Shown here: positions 9,669 through 20,223 of the stretch, one piece after another
Layout: each line of letters begins with the position of its first letter
Position numbering within the stretch: the stretch's first letter is position 1
Notes under the pieces: generated by a model
The model's input: the letters and a program-made list of their open reading frames with translations, nothing else
Databases searched by the model: none
What the model was told of the DNA's origin: nothing
Source: Platanthera guangdongensis
Taxonomy: Eukaryota; Streptophyta; Magnoliopsida; Asparagales; Orchidaceae
NCBI GenBank assembly: GCA_039583875.1
Contig: CM077157.1
Location: forward strand, 72,726,346-72,790,345
Length of the DNA stretch: 64,000 nt
Direction: 5' to 3'
Translations under genes and position numbers: made by a program

Positions 9669-12153
9669 TGTAACAGCCCAAATTTCTGAAACAGGAATTT
9701 TTAGGTGACACGGCCTGGGACACGGGCGTGTCCCAGGGCGTGTCAGATGACACGGCCTGCGACACGGGCGTGTCGCAGGGCGTGTCGAGGTTGTGTCGAC
9801 GATTGGCCTTAGTCTCGACGATTTTCAGCTCGACGATGTGTCGAGAGGAGGCACACGGCCCAGGACACGGGCGTGTCCAAGGCCGTGTCGCGTGCTTGAC
9901 GATTTTTACTCGACGATCGTCGAGTGTCGAGACGTGTGGGTGTCGAGTGTTGAGATGTTGCACACGGCCTGTGACACGGGCGTGTCACAGGGCGTGTCAA
10001 ATCAAGACGACGAACTCAGCCTGCCGAAGGATTTCGACAGGGCGTGTCTTTGTGTCGTGTCTGGGCACACGGCCTGGGACACGGGCGTGTCACAGGCCGT
10101 GTGAAGTCTCGGGATGATTTGGGATTTTTTTCACCCAGATACACGGCCACAGACACGGGCGTGTCTGAAGGCGTGTTGGTGACACGGCCCATGACACGGG
10201 CGTGTCCCATGGGCATGTCACTGGTTTGGATAAGTCGGTTGACCACCGCTTGAGGCACACGGCCTGGCACACGGCCGTGTCAGAGGCTGTGTCGGGTCAA
10301 AATCTGTGTTTTTGGCAAAATCGTGGCCGTCCATTCCTTCAGTCTGGATCCAAGGGCTGAAGCTTCTTCCTCTTTTTCCTTAAGGGCCAAAATCAGAGAA
10401 AGAATTCTCATTTATTTGGCCTTGAACTTTCTTCAAGTGAAGAAACAAAGAGAGAGAGAAAGGAGGAGGAAGAAGGAAAGGGGGCTGCTGGTGGTGGTGG
10501 TGCTGGTTACCGACGAGCAATCCGAAGCCAGCGTTGCGGAGGAAACGATCTTGCGAGTCTTGCAAGCTAGCTTTGAATCCATGGCGCCGAAGCGATCGTC
10601 AAGGGTAACGACTCTTCTTCCTAGCCATGTGAAGGCTTCTTTTTGGCATAGCTTTGTGATTTCCCCCACCAAGAGGTGGCTGATTTTGGAAATCCTTGGG
10701 TGGATGCTTGACATCCCCTTTGTTAGCATATAGATCCGGAAATGGAGTACGGAATAGGCATGCTGTGTGAAGCCCATCTGGACAGGTTGGTCTAGATTGG
10801 TGATGTTGCATACGAACCGGAGAAAACTCCGTGATAAACGTGTAGTGTACGGAGTCTACGGGTTATGCCTGCGAAAAGGAGTAGCAGGAAGTACTGGGGT
10901 GGTAGCCCAGGAAAATAGCCATGTGATGGTTTTGGGTCTAACCTGTGATTGAGGCACAGGAAGTACTGGTGGGACCAGGAAAGGCCCTTTTTGTGATGCT
11001 TGATGTCGTAGGGTGTCCACCTGTGAAGCGAGTAACAGGAAGTACTGGCATGAGAGCTAGGAAAGACCCCTGACATTTGTGCTTGTGCGGTGTCCACCTG
11101 TGGAGAGAGTCACAGGAAGTACTGGTGTGCCCAGGAAAGACCCGCTGTTACTGTGAGAGAAATGGGTATAGAGAAATACCCATGCTTGAATGCCAAGAAC
11201 AGGATTGGTGAGACCGACCCGAGCCTTTGATATAGACATGAGTACGCTGTACTCGGAGAAGGCAAGGCGATTTGAGCAACGGGGGGTGGAGGATCCGACC
11301 TGCGTTATGTCCGTCCGATGTGAGACCAAAAGTGCGGTCTGTTGGAGCGCATAGCAAGAGTCTTCAGCCTGCGCGCCATGACACAACGGGGGGCTACGGG
11401 CCATCCCGGTGTACGAAGACTAACTCCGGCTGCACGCCATGGAGTAAATGCTCAAGAGATTTACCGTTGGGTTGTGACCTTGATACGGTGGTGGGCAAGA
11501 GGTTGCCAAAACACCAAGAATGTGCCCTGAGTGCACGGACCGTTGGGCCGGGCGGCGAACGGTTGTGATGGCTTGTGTGCGTGAAAGCACCTTTTGATGA
11601 TATAGCTTGCCATACTTGTGATTTGCGATGCTTGCAGGGAAGTACCGCTGCCCCGAGAGAAGGGGTAGGGTCGTTATAATTTGGTCAGCTGAACGCTGAC
11701 CATTGCTCTTGTTTGCCACCGTTGGGTGGATTGTCCCTGTACAGGTGCTGGAGAGCCGAGCGGGACGCAGAGAGGTTGATGTTCCTGCTGGTGTTGCTGC
11801 TACTGCTGCTAGCCCTCGAAGGCTATCTGCGTTTTTGTGCGTTTTCTTTTATTGTGGCCGGCCTGCGCGCCAATCTGTTTAGGTCACTGTTTGATAGTCC
11901 TGTAAGGCCATAAGGCCAACACTTTATACTTGTTGTAAGACATTCCTATACTTTATAAAATGTGGAGTTTTATGTTTGGACATTCATGAGGAGTTCCAGT
12001 TGTAGTCTAGGCTTCCGCTAGAATGCTTTGTGATAGGTGCGATGCGCTACTCTGGTATCATCCTATACCTTCACCGACTGTTTTGTGATATATCCTGTGG
12101 GGCCCCGGCCGGACCTTCTAGAATATATCATATGAACGGATGGGGTTGTTACA
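9669..12153 (+). repeat. 5' LTR of E3
   Basis: 2485 bp, TGTAACAGCC to GTTGTTACA. U3 holds eight ornate palindromes (9710-10294). The middle has diverged tandem blocks containing 'CAGGAAGTACTGG' (10885-11130). The 3' end has the GGGGCCCCGGCCGGAC box (about 12100-12115). It keeps about 135 bp (roughly 11375-11508) that the 3' copy has lost. Confidence 0.95.
9710..10294. promoter_or_regulatory. Array of eight nested palindromes in U3 of E3 (core ACACGGGCGTGT)
   Basis: Copies start near 9711, 9749, 9855, 9960, 10065, 10140, 10180 and 10254. Each has an outer CACGGCC, a centre such as TGGGACACGGGCGTGTCCCA, and an outer GGGCGTG. The arms next to the core differ between copies but stay complementary: TGGG/CCCA, TGCG/CGCA, TGTG/CACA, CAG/CTG. 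Between copies lie TCGACGA words, including the perfect 16-bp palindrome CTCGACGATCGTCGAG at 9909-9924. A hairpin or dimer-binding role is inferred. Confidence 0.8.
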
Positions 12154-12157
12154 TTTT

Positions 12158-12169
12158 TGGTATCAGTTG
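12158..12169 (+). other. Primer binding site of E3 (initiator-Met tRNA type)
   Basis: TGGTATCAGTTG sits four bases after the LTR end. The first nine bases match the plant initiator-Met tRNA site TGGTATCAGAGC; the last bases deviate. Confidence 0.75.
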
Positions 12170-12380
12170 TCTTGGTCTTTCCCTCTCGAAGTCGTGGCCG
12201 ACTTCTTTTGTGGGGTGGCGAGCACGTGTTTGTGCAAACCAAAGTCTACGATGAACTCCTGAATGTCCATGATAGGAATGCATATTTGTGTGTTTGAGGA
12301 ACCTGCGTGTTCTTATTTTGTGTTGATTGCTTGGGTACGACCGCTAATGTGTGTGTCTTGTCCACCTTAGGTGACTCGAA

Positions 12381-13961
12381 GTGGAGCTGGGCCGTCTGAG
12401 CCCCAGCGTTCTGATAGCCGCAGTGCCTACTCCTCCACCGTCTGCGGAACACGTGCGTTTAGTTGCGGAGGCCTTATTTACCATGATCCAAGGCCAGCCC
12501 CGTAGGCAGGAGCAAGCGGCTGTGAGGCCAGAACAGGTGGCGGCAAGGCCTGAACCTGTAGTGGCTGTAGCTCCTCGAGCGGCTGAGAAGCAACTTACGC
12601 GGTTTATGAGTTTCCATCCGCCTACGTTCTCGGGAGCGGGAACGCCGACGCAGGCTGAGGATTGGTTATCGTGCGTCAAGCGAGTGATGACGGCGATAGG
12701 AACGACGGAGCATCAGAAAGTTACTTTAGTTACCTTCTTGCTTGAAGGAGAAGCGCGATTGTGGTGGGATGAGATGGAGTTGCATCATTTGGCGGGTCGT
12801 CCGTTAACCCAAGTATCGATGGAAGAATTCTCCAGGCTCTTCCTCGCGAAGCACCTTCCTGCGGCTCAGCGGATAGCCATGGAAAATGAGTTCCAAAGGT
12901 TAACCCAAGGCGATGGCAGTGTGGACGCATACCTACATGAGTTTACTCGCTTGGGGAGGTATGCGGGTTCTATATTTGCTGATGAGCAGCGGAAGACCAA
13001 CAGGTTCTATGAAGGACTGTGGGACGAGCTGAGGTTCCTTGTGTCAAGTTCTGTGAACCAAGGGTTCCAAGCGTTGGTTGACACCGCGACCGCGTTGGAA
13101 AAGGATATGAAAAGGGTGCAAGGGAAGAGAGCTTTGGTTGTGTCGCAACAGGAGTGGAAGGCGCCCCGCTCTGGGAAACCATATTATAAGAAGCGATGGG
13201 GCAAGAAGTCCAAGCCTAGTGGACAAGCTCCTTCCTCCGTTGCAACGGGAGTGACGTCAGGGGCTACCTCCAAGCCAGATACTCGGGTCTGCTTTAATTG
13301 TGGCCGCATGGGGCATATTGCACGCGATTGTCGGATGCCGCCAAAGAGTGAAAAGAAGGCGGGAGCATCTTATGCGGAAAAAGGAAAGGCGGTGGTGGAT
13401 TCCTCTGCCTCGCAGGCGCAACCCCGGGTCTATAATCTTGTCCTGCAAGAGGCCATCAAGCAGAGTGACGTGGTCACAGGTATGAGTTTAGTTTGCATAT
13501 GCTTTTGGTTGTATGCTTTGCTTAGTACCCCTATGTTTGCGGTTTGTATGCGTGACATGTTTGTCATAGGCTTTGTTATGATTCGGGACACGCTGGCGCG
13601 AGCACTGTTTGATACAGGTGCATCGCATTCTTTTCTGTCTAGTGAGTTTATGACGCGGCTTGGAATACCCAGTCGTGAAAAGGCAGATAGCGTCAGAGTG
13701 GTGTTGCCGAATGGTTGTTGGATGCTTGCAGATCAAGCTTGCGATGTGGCTGTTCAAGTAGGAAGTCGGGATTTTTGTTTAACTGCATTTGTTTTGCCAA
13801 TATCGGAATTCGACGTGATTTTTGGGATGGATTGGCTTGCGGAGCAGCATGCTATGATTGATTGTCAGTCCAAAGAAATCACGTTGGGCCAGAATACCAA
13901 ACAGGAGTCAAAGTTCGCGGGTATGCGAGGAGTGGGCGGAACGTTGATGTCTGCACTCTAG
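12381..13961 (+). CDS. gag: gag-protease of E3
   Basis: The 526-codon frame encodes the capsid (FHPPTFSGAG at about residue 77, EARLWWDEME near 127, DAYLHEFTRLGRYAG near 185), a CCHC zinc knuckle CFNCGRMGHIARDC near residue 305, and an aspartic protease with LFDTGASHSF near 412. It stops at TAG 13959-13961, where relatives have a glutamine, so this is probably a CAG to TAG nonsense change. The frame opens at a GTG; the first in-frame ATG is 12483, inside the conserved N-terminal region. In E5 the homologous start is also GTG, so the true start is unclear. Residues from about 367 to 396 are hydrophobic and correspond to a likely intron (see separate entry). Confidence 0.88.
   Translation: MELGRLSPSVLIAAVPTPPPSAEHVRLVAEALFTMIQGQPRRQEQAAVRPEQVAARPEPVVAVAPRAAEKQLTRFMSFHPPTFSGAGTPTQAEDWLSCVKRVMTAIGTTEHQKVTLVTFLLEGEARLWWDEMELHHLAGRPLTQVSMEEFSRLFLAKHLPAAQRIAMENEFQRLTQGDGSVDAYLHEFTRLGRYAGSIFADEQRKTNRFYEGLWDELRFLVSSSVNQGFQALVDTATALEKDMKRVQGKRALVVSQQEWKAPRSGKPYYKKRWGKKSKPSGQAPSSVATGVTSGATSKPDTRVCFNCGRMGHIARDCRMPPKSEKKAGASYAEKGKAVVDSSASQAQPRVYNLVLQEAIKQSDVVTGMSLVCICFWLYALLSTPMFAVCMRDMFVIGFVMIRDTLARALFDTGASHSFLSSEFMTRLGIPSREKADSVRVVLPNGCWMLADQACDVAVQVGSRDFCLTAFVLPISEFDVIFGMDWLAEQHAMIDCQSKEITLGQNTKQESKFAGMRGVGGTLMSAL
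13480..13569 (+). other. Putative 90-nt spliceosomal intron between zinc knuckle and protease of E3
   Basis: The left boundary CACAG/GTATGAG and right boundary TTTGTCATAG/GCTTTG fit plant splice sites, and the segment is T-rich. Removing it joins a VVTG motif to the protease leader with the spacing usual for chromoviruses. Because it is 90 nt and has no stop, the frame stays open whether or not it is spliced; retention adds a 30-residue hydrophobic stretch. E5 has an equivalent segment (35718-35796), and E2 keeps the 3' splice-site side (TGTGTTTAG/GCTTTGT near 6030). Splicing itself is inferred. Confidence 0.6.
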
Positions 13962-14033
13962 GTAGTCAAGGCTGTTCGGAAGGGTGCGGAGTGTTACTTT
14001 GCACTAATTCAGGCTGTTGAGCCTAAGGCCAGT

Positions 14034-15875
14034 TTGTGCGAGGTTCCGATTGTGACAGAATTTACAGATGTGTTTCCCACTGATCTCCCTGGGCTACCAC
14101 CCCAGCGGGAGATTGACTTCACGATCGAGTTGGTGTCAGGTGCGAAACCTGTAGCCCGCTCGCCATATCGCGTTGCGCCAAAAGAGATGGCTGAATTGAA
14201 GGTTCAACTCCAAGAAATGTTGGAGCAAGGTTATATACGCCCAAGTATGTCACCTTGGAGCGCGCCTTTGCTTTTTGTAAAGAAGAAAGACGGTGGGTTG
14301 CGGTTGTGTATCGATTACCGTGAACTGAATAAGCTGACCGAAAAGAATAAGTATCCGATACCCCGGATTGATGAGTTGTTCGATCAGCTGGTGCGATCGA
14401 CCGTCTATTCGAAGTTGGACCTGAAGTCTGGTTATTACCAGTTAAGAATTCGGGAAGGTGACATTCCCAAAACCGCATTTGGAACGCGTTATGGGCACTA
14501 TGAGTTCACAGTCATGCCATTTGGACTGTGCAATGCGCCCTCAGTGTTTATGGATTTGATGTACCGTATTTTTTGTGAGTACCTGGATCTGTTTGTGATA
14601 GTGTTCATTGATGACATCCTGGTGTACTTGAAGTCCAAAGCTGAACATGAGATTCACTTGCGGTTGGTGTTGAACACGTTGAGGCACAATCAGCTCTATG
14701 CCAAGTCCTCGAAGTGCGAGTTTTGGCTATCGTCAGTGGCATTTTTGGGCCATGTGGTGAGTGGAGCGGGCATTACAGTGGATCCAGCAAAGATAAGGGC
14801 CATACAAGAGTGGCCAATGCTGTCTTCCGTGGCCGAGGTCAGGAGTTTTCTTGGACTTGCGGGTTACTATAGAAGATTTGTGGAAAACTTCTCGTGGATC
14901 GCTTTGCCGCTAACCACACTGACGCGAAAAGATCAGAAGTTCGTTTGGACGCCAGAGTGCGCACGAGCTTTTGAAGAGCTGAAGATTCGGTTGACCACGG
15001 CGCCGGTGTTGTCTTCGCCACGTGGAACCAACAGATTTGTGATTTATAGTGATGCCTCAGGAAGCGGCTTAGACTGCGTTCTTCTGCAGAGCGGAAAAGT
15101 GATTGCTTATGGCTCACGCCAGCTGAAGGTGCACAAACGAAATTATCCCGTCCATGATTTGGAACTAGCGGCGGTGATTTTTGCACTCAAGTTGTGGCGA
15201 CACTACCTTTATGGAGTAAAGGTGGAAATCTATACCGATCATAAGAGCCTAAAGTATCTTTTGGAGCAGAAAGACTTGAACATGCGACAGCGAAGGTGGT
15301 TGGAGTTCCTTGGGGACTACACTTTTGCGATTCACTATACGCCCGGGAAGGGGAATGTTGTCACGGATGCCTTGAGTCGGCAAGTTCCGGCTAGAGCGAA
15401 TTGGTTGCAAAGGCATGATAAACGCCTTATCCAGGAGTTGGAGGCGTTAGAGATCTATTGCGTTGACAAGAATTCCACTGCCACTGCATGTTTGAACTGG
15501 ATCGAGGTGCAATGTAACCTTGCGGACCGAGTTCGACGGGCAACGGAGTTGGATGACGATCTCTTACGCTATGTGAATGAAGGGTCAGAGGGCAAATTCA
15601 CCTGGATTGACGGTCTTGTACGGAAAGAGGGCCGTTTGTGCGTCCCAAATGTGGGGAAGCTGAGGGAAGAACTGATGTATGAAGCGCATTATACAAAGTA
15701 TTCTATTCACCCCGGGAGCACAAAGACGTTCAACGATATGAAGAAGCTTTTCTGGTGGCCAGGGCTCAAGAAAGATGTTGCCCTTTATGTGGCCAAATGT
15801 CAAACATGTGCGATGGTGAAGGCGGAATGCCAAAAGCCGGGCGGTTATTTGAAGTCACTGCCGATCCTAGAGTGA
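14034..15875 (+). CDS. pol: Reverse transcriptase-RNase H-integrase N-terminus of E3
   Basis: 613 codons. RT motifs: YRELNK (residues 95-100), the LDLKSGYYQ block near 128, FGLCNAPS near 163, catalytic FIDD at 191-194. RNase H begins near 335 (YSDASGSGL) and includes TDHKSLKYL. The integrase zinc-binding end is near 565-600 (two His, then CQTC). The frame is the same polyprotein as gag-pro, separated by the TAG at 13959. It ends at TGA 15873-15875, where relatives have tryptophan (TGG), so a second nonsense mutation. Together these enzymes copy the element RNA into DNA inside the particle and insert it. Confidence 0.92.
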   Translation: MCEVPIVTEFTDVFPTDLPGLPPQREIDFTIELVSGAKPVARSPYRVAPKEMAELKVQLQEMLEQGYIRPSMSPWSAPLLFVKKKDGGLRLCIDYRELNKLTEKNKYPIPRIDELFDQLVRSTVYSKLDLKSGYYQLRIREGDIPKTAFGTRYGHYEFTVMPFGLCNAPSVFMDLMYRIFCEYLDLFVIVFIDDILVYLKSKAEHEIHLRLVLNTLRHNQLYAKSSKCEFWLSSVAFLGHVVSGAGITVDPAKIRAIQEWPMLSSVAEVRSFLGLAGYYRRFVENFSWIALPLTTLTRKDQKFVWTPECARAFEELKIRLTTAPVLSSPRGTNRFVIYSDASGSGLDCVLLQSGKVIAYGSRQLKVHKRNYPVHDLELAAVIFALKLWRHYLYGVKVEIYTDHKSLKYLLEQKDLNMRQRRWLEFLGDYTFAIHYTPGKGNVVTDALSRQVPARANWLQRHDKRLIQELEALEIYCVDKNSTATACLNWIEVQCNLADRVRRATELDDDLLRYVNEGSEGKFTWIDGLVRKEGRLCVPNVGKLREELMYEAHYTKYSIHPGSTKTFNDMKKLFWWPGLKKDVALYVAKCQTCAMVKAECQKPGGYLKSLPILE

Positions 15876-16934
15876 AAATTTGATGATATTTCCATGGATT
15901 TTGTGCACGGGTTGCCAAGATCGCAGCGAGGAAATGATTCTATTTGGGTCATTGTGGACCGGCTAACGAAAGTAGCACATTTTCTCCCGAACAGGCGGGA
16001 TGATTCAGTTGAAAGTTTGGCAAAGTTGTATGTTGACCAGATTGTGCGGCTTCACGGTGTTCCTCGGAGCATCGTAAGTGATCGAGATGGGCGATTCACG
16101 TCAAATAATTGGAGGCTAGTTCACCGACTGTTGGGCACGAAGTTGACTTTCAGTACGGCCTTTCATCCCCAAACGGATGGCCAAACTGAACGTACCAACA
16201 GAACCATGGAAGACATGCTCCGAATGTGCGCCCTTGACTTTGGAAAGAGATGGGAAGATCATCTCTATATGGTTGAGTTTGCATATAATAACAGCTACCA
16301 GGCAAGCATTGGGATGGCACCATATGAAGCTTTATATGGAAGGAAGTGTCGTACTCCCTTGGCTTGGATAGAAGCGGGCGAGGCTCGGGTTGTTCAACCA
16401 AATGAGGTTGATGAAGCAAACTCAACTATCCAGACGATTAGAGAGAGATTGCTTATGGCTCAAGATCGACAAGCGAAGTACTACAACGCCAAGCACCGGA
16501 ATGTGAACTTTGCGGTTGGCGATTGGGTCTACTTGAAGATCAAGCCATTCAAAGGTGTCTCCAGGATTCGACGGTTGAAAAAGTTGAGTCCAAGATATTT
16601 GGGTCCTTTTGAAGTGGTTGAGCGAGTTGGCGAAGCGGCTTATCGGCTAGCTCTGTCGGCGGACTTGGGTGGGTTGCATGATGTTTTTCACATCTCGGTG
16701 CTTCGGAAGGCCGTAAAGGATCCAGCTCAAGTGATCGCGAATGATCGTGTGCCGGTGGAGTATGGGCTAACAACGAAAGTTAGACCCATTCAGATCGAAG
16801 ATCGAGCCGAGAAACAGTTGCAGAACAAGACGGTCGGCATGGTGAAAGTCCGGTGGGACAATTGTGGCCGTGAAGAACTGACATGGGAGCGCGAGCAAAC
16901 CATGCGAGAAGAGTTCCCTGAACTGTTTGTGTAA
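15876..16934 (+). CDS. pol: Integrase core and chromodomain of E3
   Basis: This is the continuation of the same frame after the TGA at 15873; there is no frameshift. Catalytic residues are in the DFVHGLP block (15899), SDRDGRF (16078) and the glutamate of [10 protein letters not shown] (16167). A GPF segment follows ([19 protein letters not shown], near 16600). The C-terminus (RPIQI, VKVRWDN, TWERE, near 16790-16910) is the chromodomain of the Tekay/Del type, which steers integration towards heterochromatin. It stops at TAA 16932-16934. Only one base change separates it from the upstream pol. Confidence 0.92.
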   Translation, partial: KFDDISMDFVHGLPRSQRGNDSIWVIVDRLTKVAHFLPNRRDDSVESLAKLYVDQIVRLHGVPRSIVSDRDGRFTSNNWRLVHRLLGTKLTFSTAFHPQTDGQTERTNRTMEDMLRMCALDFGKRWEDHLYMVEFAYNNSYQASIGMAPYEALYGRKCRTPLAWIEAGEARVVQPNEVDEANSTIQTIRERLLMAQDRQAKYYNAKHRNVNFAVGDWVYLKIKPFKGVSRIRRLKKLSPRYLGPFEVVERVGEAAYRLALSADLGGLHDVFHISVLRKAVKDPAQVIANDRVPVEYGLTTKVRPIQIEDRAEKQLQNKTVGMVKVRWDNCGREELTWEREQTMREEFPELFV

Positions 16935-17038
16935 TATAGAAAGTGGATGTTGTAACATAAACTTTTAGATGTTGTCACATTTTTCTTGCTGTTTTCTGTT
17001 GCCTTCCTATGTCTGAATTTCGAGGACGAAATTTCCTG

Positions 17039-17052
17039 TAGGAGGGGAGGAT
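17039..17052 (+). other. Polypurine tract of E3
   Basis: TAGGAGGGGAGGAT directly precedes the 3' LTR (17053). Confidence 0.85.
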
Positions 17053-19402
17053 TGTAACAGCCCAAATTTCTGAAACAGGAATTTTTAGGTGACACGGCCT
17101 GGGACACGGGCGTGTCCCAAGGCGTGTCAGATGACACGGCCTGCGACACGGGCGTGCCGCAGGGCGTGTCGAGGTTGTGTCGACGATTGGCCTTAGTCTT
17201 GACGATTTTCAGCTCGACGATGTGTCGAGAGGAGGCACACGGCCCAGGACACGGGCGTGTCCAAGGCCGTGTCGCGTGCTCGACGATTTTTACTCGACGA
17301 TCGTCGGGTGTCGAGACGTGTGGGTGTCGAGTGTCGAGATGTTGCACACGGCCTGTGACACGGGCGTGTCACAGGGCGTGTCAAATCGGGACGACGAACT
17401 CAGCCCGCCGAAGGATTTCGACAGGGCGTGTCTTTGTGCCGTGTCTGGGCACACGGCCTGGGACACGGGCGTGTCACAGGCCGTGTGAAGTCTCAGGATG
17501 ATTTGGGATTTTTTTCACCTAGATACACGGCCACAGACACGGGCGTGTCTGAAGGCGTGTTGGTGACACGGCCCATGACACGGGCGTGTCCCATGGGCGT
17601 GTCACTGGTTTGGATAAGTCGGTTGACCACCGCTTGAGGCACACGGCCTGGCACACGGCCGTGTCAGAGGCCGTGTCGGGTCAAAATCTGTGTTTTTGGC
17701 AAAATCGTGGCCGTCCATTCCTTCAGTCTGGATCCAAGGGCTGAAGCTTCTTCCTCTTTTTCCTTAAGGGCCGAAATCAGAGAAAGAGTTCTCATTTCTT
17801 TGGCCTTGAACTTTCTTCAAGTGAAGAAAGAAAGAGAGAGAGAAAGGAGGAGGAAGAAGGAAAGGGGGCTGCTGGTGGTGGTGGTGCTGGTTACCGACGA
17901 GCAATCCGAAGCTAGCGTTGCGGAGGAAACGATCTTGCGAGTCTTGCAAGCTAGCTTTGAATCCATGGCGCCGAAGCGATCGTCAAGGGTAACGACTCTT
18001 CTTCCTAGCCATGTGAAGGCTTCTTTTTGGCATAGCTTTGTGATTTCCCCCACCAAGAGGTGGCTGATTTTGGAAATCCTTGGGTGGATGCTTGACATCC
18101 CCTTTGTTAGCATATAGATCCGGAAATGGAGTACGGAATAGGCATACTGTGTGAAGCCCATCTGGACAGGTTGGTCTAGATTGGTGATGTTGCATACGAA
18201 CCGGAGAAAACTCCGTGATAAACGTGTAGTGTACGGAGTCTACGGGTTATGCCTGCGAAAAGGAGTAGCAGGAAGTACTGGGGTGGTAGCCCAGGAAAAT
18301 AGCCATGTGATGGTTTTGGGTCCAACCTGTGATTGAGGCACAGGAAGTACTGGTGGGACCAGGAAAGGCCCCTTTTGTGATGCTTGATGTCGTAGGGTGT
18401 CCACCTGTGAAGCGAGTAACAGGAAGTACTGGCATGAGAGCTAGGAAAGACCCCTGACATTTGTGCTTGTGCGGTGTCCACCTGTGGAGAGAGTCACAGG
18501 AAGTACTGGTGTGCCCAGGAAAGACCCGCTGTTGCTGTGAGAGAAATGGGTATAGAGAAATACCCAGGCTTGAATGCCAAGAACAGGATTGGTGAGACCG
18601 ACCCGCGCCTTTGATATAGCCATGAGTACGCTGTACTCGGAGAAGGCAAGGCGATTTGAGCAACAGGGGGTGGAGGATCCGACCTGCGCTATGTCCGTCC
18701 GATGTGAGACCAAAAGTGCGGTCTGTTGGAGCGCATAGCAAGAGTCTTAGGTTGCCAAAACACCAAGAATGTGCCCTGAGTGCACGGCCCGTTGGGCCGG
18801 GCGGCGAACGGTTGTGATGGCTTGTGTGCGTGAAAGCACCTTTTGATGATATAGCTTGCCATACTTGTGATTTGCGATGCTTGCAGGGAAGTACCGCTGC
18901 CCCGAGAGAAGGGGTAGGGTCGTTATAATTTGGTCAGCTGAACGCTGACCGTTGCTCTTGTTTGCCACCGTTGGGTGGATTGTCCCTGTACAGGTGCTGG
19001 AGAGCCGAGCAGGACGCAGAGAGGTTGATGTTCCTGCTGGTGTTGCTGCTACTGCTGCTAGCCCTCGAAGGCTATCTGCATTTTTGTGCGTTTTCTTTTA
19101 TTGTGGCCGGCCTGCGCGCCAATCTGTTTAGGTCACTGTTTGATAGTCCTGTAAGACCATAAGGCCAACGCTTTATACTTGTTGTAAGACATTCCTATAC
19201 TTTATAAAATGTGGAGTTTTATGTTTGGACATTCATGAGGAGTTCCAGTTGTAGTCTAGGCTTCCGCTAGAATGCTTTGTGATAGGTGCGATGCGCTACT
19301 CTGGTATCATCCTGTACCTTCACCGACTGTTTTGTGATATATCCTGTGGGACCCCGGCCGGACCTTCTAGAATATATCATATGAACGGATGGGGTTGTTA
19401 CA
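17053..19402 (+). repeat. 3' LTR of E3
   Basis: 2350 bp. Same ends as the 5' copy. The palindromic array is at 17094-17678. A deletion of about 135 bp relative to the 5' LTR lies at 18749, with the sequence passing from GAGTCTT straight to AGGTTGCC. Nearly all differences from the 5' copy within the array are C/T or G/A transitions. Confidence 0.95.
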
Positions 19403-20220
19403 TGGCAGTAGGATGATGAGCTCGACATTGGATCTAGCGCACGATCATTGGTTCTAGTACGCACGACCACTGGTCGTGCGCCACTGATCGTGTGCACTAT
19501 TCTCCATTTTTCCAAATTCTGCCTAGTGCATTGCACGACCATTGGACATAGTGCGCACGACCACTGCTCGTGCGCCGCTGCTCGTGCGCGTTTATCCCAT
19601 TTTCTCTAGAGTTCTGCCATTGTTAATCGCACGATCATGTGATCTAGTGCGCATGACCACTGGTCGTGCGCCACTGATCGTGCAGGCGGGTGCAGTTCCT
19701 TCATTTTCTTTTGTGTCCGTCCGATGCTTCCTTAAACTCGATCCAAGGGCCCAGGATCTTCCGCCCAAAGGACTTTAATAGGGCTGAGAGTGTCTTTCCC
19801 CACATTTCTCTCATCTTTTAGAGTGAGAGTTAGGGTTGGAGAGGAAGATAAGGGAGGAGGAAGGAGAGAGAGCTTTCTTCCACCATTGACGGAGCTTCAG
19901 AGCTCTGATCATCATTCCGAGACCAGATCTGTTGAGAGGGCGTGGAGGCGCTCGTGTCAATCCGTTCAAAGCAAGGATTCCATGGCTAGGAAGAGGGGTC
20001 GTAAGGTAACAACATTTCTCCTCTTGGTTTCTAGGATGCATGCATATCATCTTTTTCTCTCTTGCTTTTCAAGCATTTGGGCACCAAATCTCTCAAATGA
20101 GAGGGGTTTGGGTTGCCATGGTTCAAGAGGAATCACCGGGTCAATTGTGTTCATCCCCCGCATGATATTGCATTAGAGATCCGCTCCGTTAGTAGATTAG
20201 ACATTGTGGGTGAAGCCGTA
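19403..20220 (+). repeat. 3' LTR of E2, piece 2
   Basis: It begins with the second copy of TGGCA and continues the E2 LTR, matching 2798 to about 3616. It includes a second palindromic array (19437-19684). It ends at GCCGTAG, where a deletion joins it to the truncated 5' LTR of E4. Confidence 0.92.
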
Positions 20221-20223
20221 GGA

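Larger units (their letters stand above)
9669..19402 (+). mobile_element. E3: young, nearly intact Ty3/gypsy chromovirus (Tekay/Del-like)
   Basis: Termini are TGTAACAGCC and GTTGTTACA. The 5-bp duplication TGGCA is at 9664-9668 and 19403-19407, and the E2 LTR is continuous once E3 is removed. Total 9734 bp. The two LTRs differ by roughly 1.5-2 percent by eye plus one indel of about 135 bp, so it is far younger than E2. Coding capacity is complete apart from two nonsense codons and an unclear gag start. Confidence 0.96.

Noticed and set aside
9710..10294. CRISPR-like array of repeats and spacers in the E3 LTR
   Set aside because: The repeats vary in sequence and spacing, lie within both LTRs of a plant retrotransposon, and no cas genes are present.
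12154..12375. A second, leader intron ending at TTGTCCACCTTAG/GTGACTCG before the E3 gag
   Set aside because: E5 has a similar AG/GTGACTCG, and neither copy has an ATG at the homologous gag start, but I could not find a matching donor that restores an ATG in frame in both elements.
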